Assembly: GCA_020401865.1 (NCBI GenBank)
Contig: JADCAS010000004.1
Coordinates: 124,001 to 188,000 of the forward strand
Length of the DNA stretch: 64,000 nucleotides
Source: Phenylobacterium sp.
GTDB taxonomy: Bacteria > Pseudomonadota > Alphaproteobacteria > Caulobacterales > Caulobacteraceae
Direction of reading: 5' to 3'
Shown piece by piece: positions 47,678 through 55,361 of the stretch. Made by a program: the position numbers and the translations under genes. The notes beneath the pieces were generated by a model. It did no database searches and was not told the DNA's origin. It saw only the letters and a list, made by a program, of their open reading frames with translations. Every line of letters starts with the position of its first letter. The stretch's first letter is position 1.

Positions 47678-49081
47678 ATGACCGACCTTCGCCCCGACCC
47701 CGCTGCGGCCGACCCGGACAACGCCCGGGCCTACTCCGTCTCGGAGCTGGCCTTCGCCCTCAAGCGCACCCTTGAGGACCAGTACGGCTTCGTCCGCCTG
47801 AGGGGAGAGCTTTCCAAGGTCACCTTCCACTCCAACGGCCACGTCTACCTGTCCCTCAAGGACGAGAAGGCGGTGATCGACGGGGTGGTCTGGAAGGGTT
47901 CGGTGCGCAACCTTTCCGTGCGCCCCGAACAGGGCCTGGAGGTCGTGGTGACCGGTCGGATCACCACCTATCCCCAGGGCTCGCGCTATCAGATCGTCAT
48001 CGAAAGCATGACGGCCGCCGGCGTCGGCGCCCTGCTGGCCCAGCTGGAACGCCTGAAGGCGCGGCTGGCCGAGGAGGGCCTCTTCGATCCCGCGCGGAAG
48101 CAGCCCCTGCCGGCCATGCCTTCCGTGGTGGGCGTGATCACCTCGCCCACCGGGGCGGTGATCCGGGACATCCTGCACCGCATCCGTGACCGCTGGCCGT
48201 GCCAGGTTCTGGTCTGGCCCGTGGTGGTCCAGGGTGAGGCCGCCGCCGGTCAGGTCGCCGCCGCCATCCGCGGATTCAACGACCTGCCGTCGGACGGTCC
48301 CGTCCCGCGTCCCGACGTGGTGATCGTGGCCCGGGGCGGCGGCTCGGTCGAGGACCTCTGGCCCTTCAACGACGAGGCCCTGGCCCGCACCGCAGCCGCG
48401 AGCGGGATCCCGCTGATCTCCGCGGTGGGCCACGAGACCGACACCACCCTGATCGACTTTGTCTCGGACCGGAGGGCGCCCACCCCCACGGCGGCGGCGG
48501 AAATGGCGACGCCGGTCCTGGCCGAGCTGCGGGCCGGACTCGCCGACCTGTCGGGACGCCTGCACCGGTCCGGCGGCCGCCTGGTCTCTGACCGCCGGGG
48601 TCGGGTGGAGACCCTGGGCCGGAGCCTGGACAGGGTCCCCGACCTCGTGGAGCTGGCTGAACAGAGGCTGGGTCTGGCCCGCAACCGGCTCGCGGCGGGC
48701 CTGTCGCGGAATGTCGGGGCCCATGAGACCCGCCTGGCCCGGGTCGCCGGCCGCCTCCAGCCAGGACTCCTGTCACGTCCGCGCCACGCCCAGGCGGAGC
48801 GCCTGGCGGCGCTCTTTCCTCGCCTCGCCCCCGCCCTGCGGCGGAGCCTCTCCCAGTCCTCCGAGCGACTTGCCGCCCTTTCGGCCCGCCTCAGGTCGGC
48901 CGACCCCGGCGCCCCGCTCGCCCGCGGCTTCGCAAGGGTCCACAGGGCCGACGGCGGCCTCGTCCGCCTCGGGGCGGCGCTCGCCCCCGGCGAGGTGGTC
49001 CGCCTGGTCTTCGCCGACGTGGAGCGCGGGGCGGTGATCGAGCCGCCGCCGGGTCCTCCCCGCCAGGGCGACCTCTTCTGA
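47678..49081 (+). CDS. xseA: Exodeoxyribonuclease VII large subunit
   Basis: Single-strand exonuclease subunit. The 467-residue protein has an N-terminal OB-fold ([24 protein letters not shown]), the catalytic domain ([18 protein letters not shown] and [19 protein letters not shown], and [17 protein letters not shown]), then a coiled-coil C-terminal half. The small subunit xseB is not in the window. Followed closely by a DUF2093 gene. Confidence 0.96.
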   Translation: MTDLRPDPAAADPDNARAYSVSELAFALKRTLEDQYGFVRLRGELSKVTFHSNGHVYLSLKDEKAVIDGVVWKGSVRNLSVRPEQGLEVVVTGRITTYPQGSRYQIVIESMTAAGVGALLAQLERLKARLAEEGLFDPARKQPLPAMPSVVGVITSPTGAVIRDILHRIRDRWPCQVLVWPVVVQGEAAAGQVAAAIRGFNDLPSDGPVPRPDVVIVARGGGSVEDLWPFNDEALARTAAASGIPLISAVGHETDTTLIDFVSDRRAPTPTAAAEMATPVLAELRAGLADLSGRLHRSGGRLVSDRRGRVETLGRSLDRVPDLVELAEQRLGLARNRLAAGLSRNVGAHETRLARVAGRLQPGLLSRPRHAQAERLAALFPRLAPALRRSLSQSSERLAALSARLRSADPGAPLARGFARVHRADGGLVRLGAALAPGEVVRLVFADVERGAVIEPPPGPPRQGDLF

Positions 49082-49125
49082 TCCGACGCCTTTTCGCGGC
49101 GCCCGACGGAGACTAGACTGCCAGC

Positions 49126-49341
49126 ATGGACGCATCCAACAAGACCGGCGGGCCCGACCTTGCCGTAATCCACTACGGCGACGGCGATTTCACCGTCGTC
49201 CGCCCGGGCCGGTTCGTCCTCTGCGCCGTCTCCGGGGTGAAGATCCCGCTCGAGGCGCTCCGCTACTGGAGCGCCGTCCAGCAGGAGGCCTACGCCGGGC
49301 CGTCGGAGGCCCTGACCCGGTGGCGCGGACTGAACCCCTGA
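49126..49341 (+). CDS. DUF2093 family protein
   Basis: A 71-residue protein with the DUF2093 pattern YGDGDFTVVRPGRFVLCAVSG and IPLEALRYWS. Small conserved alphaproteobacterial family of unknown function, commonly next to xseA. Its stop lies just before the M23 gene start, so co-transcription with xseA is likely. Confidence 0.88.
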   Translation: MDASNKTGGPDLAVIHYGDGDFTVVRPGRFVLCAVSGVKIPLEALRYWSAVQQEAYAGPSEALTRWRGLNP

Positions 49342-49349
49342 CCGGTCGC

Positions 49350-50198
49350 ATGGACCGCCGCACCCTGGTGGGCGCCCTGGCCTCGGCCGCAGGCCTCGCC
49401 GCTGCGCCGGCGCGCGCCGCAGACCGCGATCCGGTCCTTCGCCTGGCCGGAATCCCCCGGCAGGGGGGAACACTGATCGGACGCACGCTCCCCGACGCCG
49501 CGATCGCCGTGGACGGCGTCGCCGTCGGCCAGGCCTCGCCTGGCGGGCTGTTTGTCGTCGGCCTCGACCGGGACAGTCCTGCAGACGTCGTAATCAGCGT
49601 CTCCAGCGCCGGCAGGCTGGTCGGCGAGCGACGACTGGCGGTGGCGCCGGGGGTGTTCGATATCCAGCGGATCGACGGCCTTCCGCCCCAGCAGGTCAAG
49701 CCACAGGGCGAGGCCCTGCTGACTCGCATCGCCGCCGAGGCCGAGCGCAAGGCCAGGGGCTGGGCCAGCCAGGTCGCGACCGAGGACTTCGCAGGCGGAT
49801 TCGCCCGCCCCCTCCGCAAGTTTCGCCTCTCAGGCCGGTTTGGCGGTCAGAGGATCCTCAACGGGGAGCCGATGACGCCGCACTACGGCGCCGACCTCGC
49901 AGCCCCCGCCGGGACGCCAATCCTCGCGCCGGCGTCAGGCCGGGTCTGCTTCGCCGAGACCGGCCTGCACTACGAGGGCGGCCTGACCATGATCGACCAC
50001 GGCCAGGGCCTGATCACCGCCTACCTGCACCAGTCCGCCGTGCAGGTCCGGGAGGGCGACGCCGTGGTCCGCGGGCAGGTCATCGGCGCCGTGGGCCGCG
50101 AGGGGCGGGCGACCGGTCCTCACCTGTGCTGGCGGATGAAGTGGCGCGACCGGCGGCTGGACCCGATGCTCCTGCTGGGCGTGCGCGCCCCGGCCTGA
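49350..50198 (+). CDS. M23-family metallopeptidase-like (LytM) exported protein
   Basis: A 282-residue exported protein. It has a signal peptide with a twin-arginine-like start (MDRRTLVGALASAAG, cleavage after APARA), a central beta domain, and a C-terminal LytM/M23 domain. The first metal motif HYGADLAAPAGTPI (H-x3-D) is intact, but the second, usually H-x-H, reads GPHLCWRMKW, so a cysteine replaces the expected zinc-ligand histidine. It could still bind metal through sulfur, or be a degenerate activator like some LytM factors. The start 49350 was chosen because it begins the signal peptide. Confidence 0.85.
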   Translation: MDRRTLVGALASAAGLAAAPARAADRDPVLRLAGIPRQGGTLIGRTLPDAAIAVDGVAVGQASPGGLFVVGLDRDSPADVVISVSSAGRLVGERRLAVAPGVFDIQRIDGLPPQQVKPQGEALLTRIAAEAERKARGWASQVATEDFAGGFARPLRKFRLSGRFGGQRILNGEPMTPHYGADLAAPAGTPILAPASGRVCFAETGLHYEGGLTMIDHGQGLITAYLHQSAVQVREGDAVVRGQVIGAVGREGRATGPHLCWRMKWRDRRLDPMLLLGVRAPA

Positions 50199-50201
50199 CG
50201 C

Positions 50202-51122
50202 TCAGGACCTGTCCCGGCGGTAGACCTCGTTGGGCCAGCGCTTGTGGACCCAGAACCATTCCTCGGGGCGGTCGCGGATCCGCTCTTCCATGAAGGCGTT
50301 CACCCGCCGCACGCCGGCGACGATGTCCGCATTCCGGTCGCCCGTGTCCTGCAGACGGATGTCCTCATGCACGACAACCCGGAAGCGGGCCTTGTGGATT
50401 CTCTGGACCGACATGGGAATCAGCGGGATGCCGAACCGCAGGGCGAAGCTGGAAGGCCCCGGCGCCGTATGGCAGTCGACACCGAAAAGGGGCGCCAGGA
50501 CCCCGCCGTTGAACTTCTGGTCGTTCATCAGGGCGACGCACTCCCTCCTCGCCAGGGCGCGGATCAGCTCGCGGGCGCCGTCGCCGCCCTTCGGTGCGAA
50601 GAGGCGGACCCCGTAGCGGAAACGGCTCTTGCGGATGCGCGCGTCCACGTGCGGGTTGTTGGTGGCGCGATAGGTGATCTGGCAGGTGATACCGGCATGA
50701 ATGATCACCGCCGGCATGATCTCCATCGAGGAAAAATGTCCCGAAATGAACACAACGCTCTCGCGATTGCGGGCGATCGCCTCCAGCCGTCCGGCGTTCA
50801 CCACCTCCACGCGGGAGGGGTCGGCGATGATCTTGTCCAGGATGGGGAACTCCGCCGCCCACCGGCCAAGAGCCCGCCACTGGGCCCTGAGGAGGGCCTT
50901 GACCTGTGCCGGCGGCAGGTCCGGGAAGGCGATGCGGATGTTGGTCTCCGCCACGCGGTGGGTGGAGGTCAGGGGCCCAAGGACTCCCGCGACGGCGGCC
51001 CCGAAGTCCGAGACGGAGTCGATGGGAAAAAGCCGGGCGAGGAAGGTCACGGCGTCGAAGGCCAGGGCTTCGAGGCGCCAGACCAGATCCTGAAGCCGAG
51101 AGGGTCGCGCTGAGTCCGCCAC
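50202..51122 (-). CDS. Lipid A biosynthesis acyltransferase (LpxL/HtrB family)
   Basis: Transfers a fatty acyl chain to lipid A at the inner membrane. The 306-residue protein has the H-x4-D/E catalytic motif as SGHFSSMEI (around residue 128) and the later MNDQKFNGGVLAPLFG. The N-terminal region has a hydrophobic membrane-binding segment. The start is GTG 51122. It is convergent with the M23 gene (three bases apart). Confidence 0.92.
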   Translation of the reverse strand: MADSARPSRLQDLVWRLEALAFDAVTFLARLFPIDSVSDFGAAVAGVLGPLTSTHRVAETNIRIAFPDLPPAQVKALLRAQWRALGRWAAEFPILDKIIADPSRVEVVNAGRLEAIARNRESVVFISGHFSSMEIMPAVIIHAGITCQITYRATNNPHVDARIRKSRFRYGVRLFAPKGGDGARELIRALARRECVALMNDQKFNGGVLAPLFGVDCHTAPGPSSFALRFGIPLIPMSVQRIHKARFRVVVHEDIRLQDTGDRNADIVAGVRRVNAFMEERIRDRPEEWFWVHKRWPNEVYRRDRS

Positions 51123-51230
51123 GCCCGACCTTAGCGCGTCCGTCGCACGGGCCGCAATCCGAGGGCTGGCGGCGCGACAACCTCATCGGCGGCGCCTTAC
51201 CTTGCGAGCCGGCCAAGGTTAGATTGGGCT

Positions 51231-52043
51231 ATGATGAAACCTGAGCTCATTCCCGGCCTTGAAGAGCTTCTCCTCGACCTTAATCGGGTCTCTGCAGAAG
51301 TGATCCTGCCCCTTTTCCGGTCTGACCACGGTCTGGAGGACAAGGGTGGAGAAACGGGCTTTGACCCGGTGACCATGGCCGATCGCGGCGCTGAGGCCGC
51401 AATCCGTCGGCGCCTGGCGGAAGTGGTCCCCGAGCACGGGGTCATCGGCGAGGAGTACGGCGAGGACCGTCCCGACCGGGAGTTCGTCTGGGTGCTGGAC
51501 CCTGTCGACGGAACCCGGGCCTTCATCGCCGGCCTGCCGGTCTGGACCACTCTCATCAGCCTGCGCTGGCGGGGGGAGCCTGTCCTGTCCTCAATCGGCC
51601 AGCCCTACCTTGGAGAGGTCTTCATCGGCTCCCCTGAGGGCTCTCGCCTGGTGCGGGGCGGGGAGAGCCGGCCGCTGCGGGTTCGTCCCTGCCTCGGGCT
51701 TTCCGTGGCGACCATCGCCTCCACCGACCCCATCGCCTACTTCGGCGCGGACGAGAAGGCGGCCTGGGACCGGGTCCGCGCCGCCGCGCGGCTGGCCCGC
51801 CTGGGGTGCGACGCCTACGCCTACGCCATGGTCGCGGCGGGAGCGATCGACCTGGTCCTGGAGTCCCGGGCCTGCAAGTGCTGGGACATTGAAGCCGCAG
51901 CGCCCCTCCTGGCGGGGGCCGGCGGCGTCGCAACAGACTGGAACGGGATGCCCATCGGGCTGAACGGGGGCCAACTCGTCGTTGCCGGCGACCGGGCCTG
52001 CCTGGACGAAGCCCTGCCCCTCCTGAAGTCGGCGGCCGACTAG
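51231..52043 (+). CDS. hisN: Histidinol-phosphatase (inositol-monophosphatase fold)
   Basis: A 270-residue Mg2+-dependent phosphatase. Motifs are GEEYGED (metal ligand), WVLDPVDGTRAFI (D-P-x-D-G-T) and the late KCWDIEAAAPLLAGAGG (W-D). The overall sequence is closer to HisN, which supplies histidinol phosphatase in alphaproteobacteria lacking the HAD type, than to SuhB or CysQ. The two adjacent ATGs leave the start uncertain by one codon. Confidence 0.82.
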   Translation: MMKPELIPGLEELLLDLNRVSAEVILPLFRSDHGLEDKGGETGFDPVTMADRGAEAAIRRRLAEVVPEHGVIGEEYGEDRPDREFVWVLDPVDGTRAFIAGLPVWTTLISLRWRGEPVLSSIGQPYLGEVFIGSPEGSRLVRGGESRPLRVRPCLGLSVATIASTDPIAYFGADEKAAWDRVRAAARLARLGCDAYAYAMVAAGAIDLVLESRACKCWDIEAAAPLLAGAGGVATDWNGMPIGLNGGQLVVAGDRACLDEALPLLKSAAD

Positions 52044-52984
52044 GCCTTCGGCGCGACCCGGTCGGCAAGGGCGTCGAAGTGGGCCCAGAACTGGTCGCGC
52101 AGGGGGTCGGTCTCCATCAGGATTTCGTGCTCGGCGCCCTCCACTGAGACGAACTCGCCGGCGGGAAGCCGGGCGGCGATGGCCTTCTGGTCGGCGTTGC
52201 TCACCAGCTTGTCCGCCGAGGCGGAGACGATCACCACCGGCAGGGTCGCCCCCTTCAGGTTCTCGCCCTTTGCGAGCCAGGCGGTGGCGCGCAAGGCGAA
52301 ATCCAGCCAGCCCCAGGTCGGCGAGGACAGGGTGAGGTCGGGATTGGCCCGGATGAGGTCCTTGCCGCGCTTGTAGCGGGCGGGGTCGCGGGTCAGCACA
52401 TTGCCCTCGAAGGGTTCGCCGGCGGGATCCCCCGGGGGCTGGGCCCAGTCTCGCTCGCGGCCGGTCAGGCGGCGCAAGGCCACCAGGGTGCGGGCGAATC
52501 GCGGCAGGCGCAGGCCCAGCATGGGTGCGCAAAGGACGGCGCCGGCGAAACGGGGCGCCTGGCCCCGGGCGAGGGCCATCAGGGTCAGGCAGCCGCCCAT
52601 GGAGTGGCCGATGGCGATCCAGGGCTTGGGCAGCCGGGCCTCGAAGGCGACCAGCAGGGCCCGGTAGTCGGCAAGGTAGGTCTCCGCCCCCAGGGCGTGG
52701 CCCTTCCGGCGATCGGGCAGATCACGATGCGACAGCCCCTGGCCCCTCCATTCGTTGACCAGGACAACGAACCCCCGCTGCTGCAGATCGCGCACCACCT
52801 CGAAGTACTTCTCGATGGCCTCGGTCCGGCCCGTCGAGAGGATGACCGAGCCGCGGGGACGGCCCTCGGGGCGGAACAGGGCGGCGCGCAGTCGCGCCCC
52901 GCCTTCGCCCTCGAACCACTCCGCTCCGCCGCGCGGCGGGACGGGCGCATCGGAAAGCTCAGTCAGCGGCGCCGCACGGTCCAT
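52040..52984 (-). CDS. Alpha/beta hydrolase, lysophospholipase-like
   Basis: A 314-residue alpha/beta hydrolase resembling PldB-type monoglyceride lipases and lysophospholipases. The nucleophile elbow is GHSMGGC around residue 125, the acid aspartate region is VIVSASADKLVSN and the catalytic histidine lies in EGAEHEIL. No signal peptide is seen, so it is probably cytoplasmic or membrane-associated. It overlaps hisN by four bases at convergent ends. The SCP2-like gene lies immediately upstream on the same strand. Confidence 0.88.
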   Translation of the reverse strand: MDRAAPLTELSDAPVPPRGGAEWFEGEGGARLRAALFRPEGRPRGSVILSTGRTEAIEKYFEVVRDLQQRGFVVLVNEWRGQGLSHRDLPDRRKGHALGAETYLADYRALLVAFEARLPKPWIAIGHSMGGCLTLMALARGQAPRFAGAVLCAPMLGLRLPRFARTLVALRRLTGRERDWAQPPGDPAGEPFEGNVLTRDPARYKRGKDLIRANPDLTLSSPTWGWLDFALRATAWLAKGENLKGATLPVVIVSASADKLVSNADQKAIAARLPAGEFVSVEGAEHEILMETDPLRDQFWAHFDALADRVAPKA

Positions 52985-52985
52985 G

Positions 52986-53306
52986 TCAGGCCTCTCCCGA
53001 GCGAGCGGCGAGCAGGGCCTTGACCTGAGGCATCAGCGACATGGCCAGTCCCATGTCGGAGACTTTCAACCGGCCTGTGATGGCGGCGGTCATGGGATTG
53101 AGGTCGCCCCGCGCCAGGGCCTCGAGGTCCTTGCGGCTTACGCTGATGACCAGGTCTGCCGGATCGGCGGCGTTGGTCACCGTCGCGCCCTCCACCCGGA
53201 TGACCCCTTCGCCCCTCAGGTCGAGACGGATAGAGCGGTCGAGGCCCGCCCCTCCGGACTGGAAGTGCGCCCGCACCTTGTCGGTCAGTTCGGTCAGTCC
53301 ATCCAT
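52986..53306 (-). CDS. SCP2 sterol-binding-domain protein
   Basis: A 106-residue single-domain SCP2 protein (IRLDLRGEGVIRVEGATVTN...VISVSRKDLEALARGDLNPMTA...GRLKVSDMGLAMSL). SCP2 domains bind lipids or acyl-CoAs. The start at 53306 is set by AGGCGAGGGGGAGG upstream; the open frame continues to 53471 without a signal. It is followed one base later by the lipase-like gene, so the pair may handle acyl lipids together. Its promoter shares the 219-base divergent region with hsp20. Confidence 0.9.
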   Translation of the reverse strand: MDGLTELTDKVRAHFQSGGAGLDRSIRLDLRGEGVIRVEGATVTNAADPADLVISVSRKDLEALARGDLNPMTAAITGRLKVSDMGLAMSLMPQVKALLAARSGEA

Positions 53307-53384
53307 GGGTTCGCCTCCCCCTCGCCTCCTGCAATGCCGTCCCGGGGCGGGCTTGTAAACGCCCGCCGGTTTGGGAGGCGGCCA

Positions 53385-53412
53385 CTTGAACCCCGGCGGC
53401 GGACACCCATGT
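53385..53412 (+). promoter_or_regulatory. Heat-shock (sigma-32) promoter of hsp20
   Basis: CTTGAA at 53385-53390 and ACCCATGT at 53405-53412, 14 bases apart, match the sigma-32 consensus (CTTGAA, N13-17, CCCCATNT) at 13 of 14 specified positions including the spacing. The predicted start near 53419 leaves a leader of about 107 bases before the hsp20 ATG. Confidence 0.75.
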
Positions 53413-53450
53413 CTTCCCCGAAGGCGCCGGATGTCCGGGCCTTCCGGGCG

Positions 53451-53514
53451 GTGCGAGGCTTCGGCGCGCACAGGTCCCGAAACTCAAAACGCAACCTTGC
53501 TTCGTCAAGAAGGA
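53451..53514 (+). ncRNA. ROSE-like RNA thermometer in the hsp20 leader
   Basis: Two hairpins are visible. The first is GTGCG at 53451-53455 with CGCAC at 53467-53471. The second hides the ribosome site: CCTT at 53495-53498 pairs with AAGG at 53510-53513, CTT at 53500-53502 with AAG at 53507-53509, leaving G53499 bulged. The strand opposite the Shine-Dalgarno reads TTGCT, the conserved U(U/C)GCU element of ROSE thermometers, which melts on heating to expose AAGGA 11 bases before the ATG. Confidence 0.65.
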
Positions 53515-53525
53515 TGTGAACTCAC

Positions 53526-53978
53526 ATGCGCACGATCGATTTTTCCCCCCTGTATCGTTCCGTCGTCGGCTTTGACCGTTTGGCCCAGCTTCTGGAGACC
53601 GCCTCGGTGGACCAGGCGACCGGCTATCCGCCCTACAACATCGAGCGGACCGACGAGAACGCCTACCGCATCGAGATCGCCGTCGCCGGCTTCCGGGCGG
53701 ATGAACTGAACATCGAGGTCAAGGAGAACCTGCTCACCGTACAGGGCCGCAAGGCGGCCAATGACGCCGAGCGCCGGTTCCTCCACCGCGGCCTCGCCGA
53801 ACGCGACTTCGAACGCCGCTTCCAGCTGGCCGACTATGTGATCGTCGCTGACGCCCGTCTGGCCGACGGTCTCCTGTCGATCGCCCTGCGGCGCGAGCTG
53901 CCCGAGGCCCTGAAGCCCCGGCGGATCGAAATCGCCACCGCCTCCGCCCCCTTGATCGAGGGTGAGAAGGCCGCCTGA
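53526..53978 (+). CDS. Small heat shock protein Hsp20 (IbpA-like)
   Basis: An ATP-independent holdase of 150 residues. It starts MRTIDFSPLYRSVVGFDRL, contains the alpha-crystallin domain (YPPYNIERTDENAYRIEIAVAGF...LTVQGRKAANDAERRFLHRGLAERDFERRF) and ends after the I-x-I-type region. Transcription and translation both look heat-controlled: a sigma-32 promoter and a ROSE-like thermometer precede it, and an excellent terminator follows 30 bases after the stop, so it is a single-gene unit. Confidence 0.95.
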   Translation: MRTIDFSPLYRSVVGFDRLAQLLETASVDQATGYPPYNIERTDENAYRIEIAVAGFRADELNIEVKENLLTVQGRKAANDAERRFLHRGLAERDFERRFQLADYVIVADARLADGLLSIALRRELPEALKPRRIEIATASAPLIEGEKAA

Positions 53979-54006
53979 CGGCCAACAGACCAGCCGCACT
54001 TCCGGC

Positions 54007-54030
54007 GGGCGGCGTCTTCGGACGCCGCCC
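54007..54030 (+). terminator. Rho-independent terminator of hsp20
   Basis: A perfect 10-bp stem, GGGCGGCGTC at 54007-54016 with GACGCCGCCC at 54021-54030, closed by a TTCG tetraloop and followed by GTTTGGG. It lies 29 bases after the hsp20 stop. Confidence 0.85.
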
Positions 54031-54326
54031 GTTTGGGACGTGGTCAGGATTCTGAACAGGTTGTCCCCGTCCGAACCTTCAGTTTCAAACGGCCTCATCC
54101 ATCTGGCGAGGGTCTTGGCGTCAACGACCAAAGTGTTGGCGAGGACCTTCCGCAGCCATAGATTCCCGGGTCAGCGCCGGACGGATATGGTCTTGAGAGC
54201 TCAGATCTGAGGGTCTGAATCGACAAGGCTCATTGGACTTTGGAGCGCGCGCCACATCCCAGAGGAGCGTTCGTTCGGAGGCTCTTTCCCGGCATGAGGG
54301 ACTGACGCGACAAGAGAGTGCTAATT
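54031..54326. other. Intergenic region, no convincing gene
   Basis: This lies between the hsp20 terminator and the TetR-family gene stop and is less GC-rich than its surroundings. It contains a 12-base perfect palindrome CTCAGATCTGAG at 54200-54211, whose arms resemble those of the operator at 37734-37758. Frames in both directions lack ribosome sites and conserved domains. Confidence 0.5.
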
Positions 54327-54947
54327 TCAGCCTTTCCGCTCACCGTTGTCGGCGTCCGCAAACAGGGGCAGGGCATGGACGAGGATGGCTTCGAGCCGCT
54401 CCGCGCGCTCCCGTGGATCGCTAGGTACGAGGCCCTCCAATTGATTGTCGAGCGTCAGCATCGCCAGCCCGTGAACAATGCTCCAGGCCAGAAGCGTGCG
54501 GGCGTCGCTCATATCGCCCTCTGCGCCCGCCGCGAAAGCCGTTTGTGCGAGTAGAGGATCCGCCGCCGCCTCGAGGTCGGGGTCGGGGTCGGGGTCGGCC
54601 GGGTCCAGCGCGTCGGCGCCGTACATCAGGCGGAACAGGTTTGGCTCCTCGATCGCAAAGCGAAGATAGGCCCCCCCGATCGCAAGAAGACGATCCTGAC
54701 GGGTGAGTGCCGGATCATCGATCGCAGTTGTCCGCGCCAGCATGGCGAAGCCCTCTGCGGCGACGGCTCTGAGAAGCGCACGGCGATCGCGAAAATGCCG
54801 GAACACGGCGGAGGAGGAGACGCCGTTCCATTGTGCGCAGGCGCGGGTCGTCAGCGCCGAGGCGCCGTTCTTGCGCACCAGCTCCAACCCCGCTGCGACC
54901 AGGCCGACTCGGAGATTGCCGTGATGATACCCTTTACGCTTCGTCAT
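54327..54947 (-). CDS. TetR-family transcriptional regulator
   Basis: A 206-residue TetR regulator. The helix-turn-helix is LTTRACAQWNGVSSSAVFRHFRDRRALLRAVAAEGF (about residues 32-67), and a TetR_C_33/WHG-like ligand domain follows (LLAIGGAYLRFAIEEPNLFRLMYG). The acidic run DPADPDPDPDLE is a likely loop. The ATG at 54947 was chosen because MTKRKGYHHGNLR starts the N-terminal arm; the frame is open to 55217 but crosses the divergent gene. It probably controls the small divergent membrane protein through the palindrome between them. Confidence 0.88.
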   Translation of the reverse strand: MTKRKGYHHGNLRVGLVAAGLELVRKNGASALTTRACAQWNGVSSSAVFRHFRDRRALLRAVAAEGFAMLARTTAIDDPALTRQDRLLAIGGAYLRFAIEEPNLFRLMYGADALDPADPDPDPDLEAAADPLLAQTAFAAGAEGDMSDARTLLAWSIVHGLAMLTLDNQLEGLVPSDPRERAERLEAILVHALPLFADADNGERKG

Positions 54948-54965
54948 TCGCCCAAGGACAGCCTT

Positions 54966-54995
54966 ATGTGATGAGTGCTCACATTTAGCTTGACA
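54966..54995 (+). promoter_or_regulatory. TetR-type operator and -35 between divergent genes
   Basis: ATGTGA at 54966-54971 and TCACAT at 54979-54984 form a 6-bp inverted repeat (7-base spacer), immediately followed by a consensus -35 TTGACA at 54990-54995 for the rightward gene. A regulator here would sit over both promoters. The -10 is weak (GAGTAT near 55014). Confidence 0.55.
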
Positions 54996-55058
54996 GACCG
55001 ATCCGCACAACTCGAGTATGTAACTGTCGCTCACATTGATCTGGGGAAACCTGTCGCC

Positions 55059-55265
55059 ATGCCTAAGCTCCGAAAGTTCCTGCGTTTTGTGCACATACTC
55101 GGCGGGGTTTATCTGGGCGCCTTTGTGTTTTCGCCTCTCATCGAAAGCCCAGCGGCAACGGCTGCGGCCCGCATGGTGGCGGTTGGCCTGCTCCTGACCG
55201 GCGCCGCCATGTGGCAATGGAAGCGCCTGGCTCCGGTGATCAACCGGCTGTCGAGCCGCGCATAG
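55059..55265 (+). CDS. Small two-helix membrane protein
   Basis: A 68-residue protein with a basic start (MPKLRKFLRFVH), two hydrophobic helices (ILGGVYLGAFVFSPL and ARMVAVGLLLTGAAMWQW) and a basic C-terminus. No named family recognised; similar small proteins are common next to TetR genes. The ATG at 55059 was preferred to an upstream frame start at 54975 because the latter lies inside the promoter region. It is the probable regulatory target of the divergent TetR protein. Confidence 0.7.
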   Translation: MPKLRKFLRFVHILGGVYLGAFVFSPLIESPAATAAARMVAVGLLLTGAAMWQWKRLAPVINRLSSRA

Positions 55266-55283
55266 TCAGGAATCCCGCCCTGA

Positions 55284-55306
55284 CCGCGACTCCACCGGGG
55301 TCGCGG
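55284..55306. terminator. Possible bidirectional terminator hairpin
   Basis: CCGCGAC at 55284-55290 pairs with GTCGCGG at 55300-55306 across a nine-base loop, between the convergent stops of the small membrane protein and the pentapeptide gene. No T-run is present, so it is only a candidate. Confidence 0.4.
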
Positions 55307-55361
55307 ACCCTCGGCCCCGGATCGCATCTCGGTCATCGGTTCCCGCGGGTCGGAAAGTCGC

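Noticed and set aside
54036..54131. Minus-strand frame resembling a decayed Dps fragment (LANT...KT)
   Set aside because: Only a few scattered residues match and the ferroxidase motif is absent. Chance similarity is more likely.
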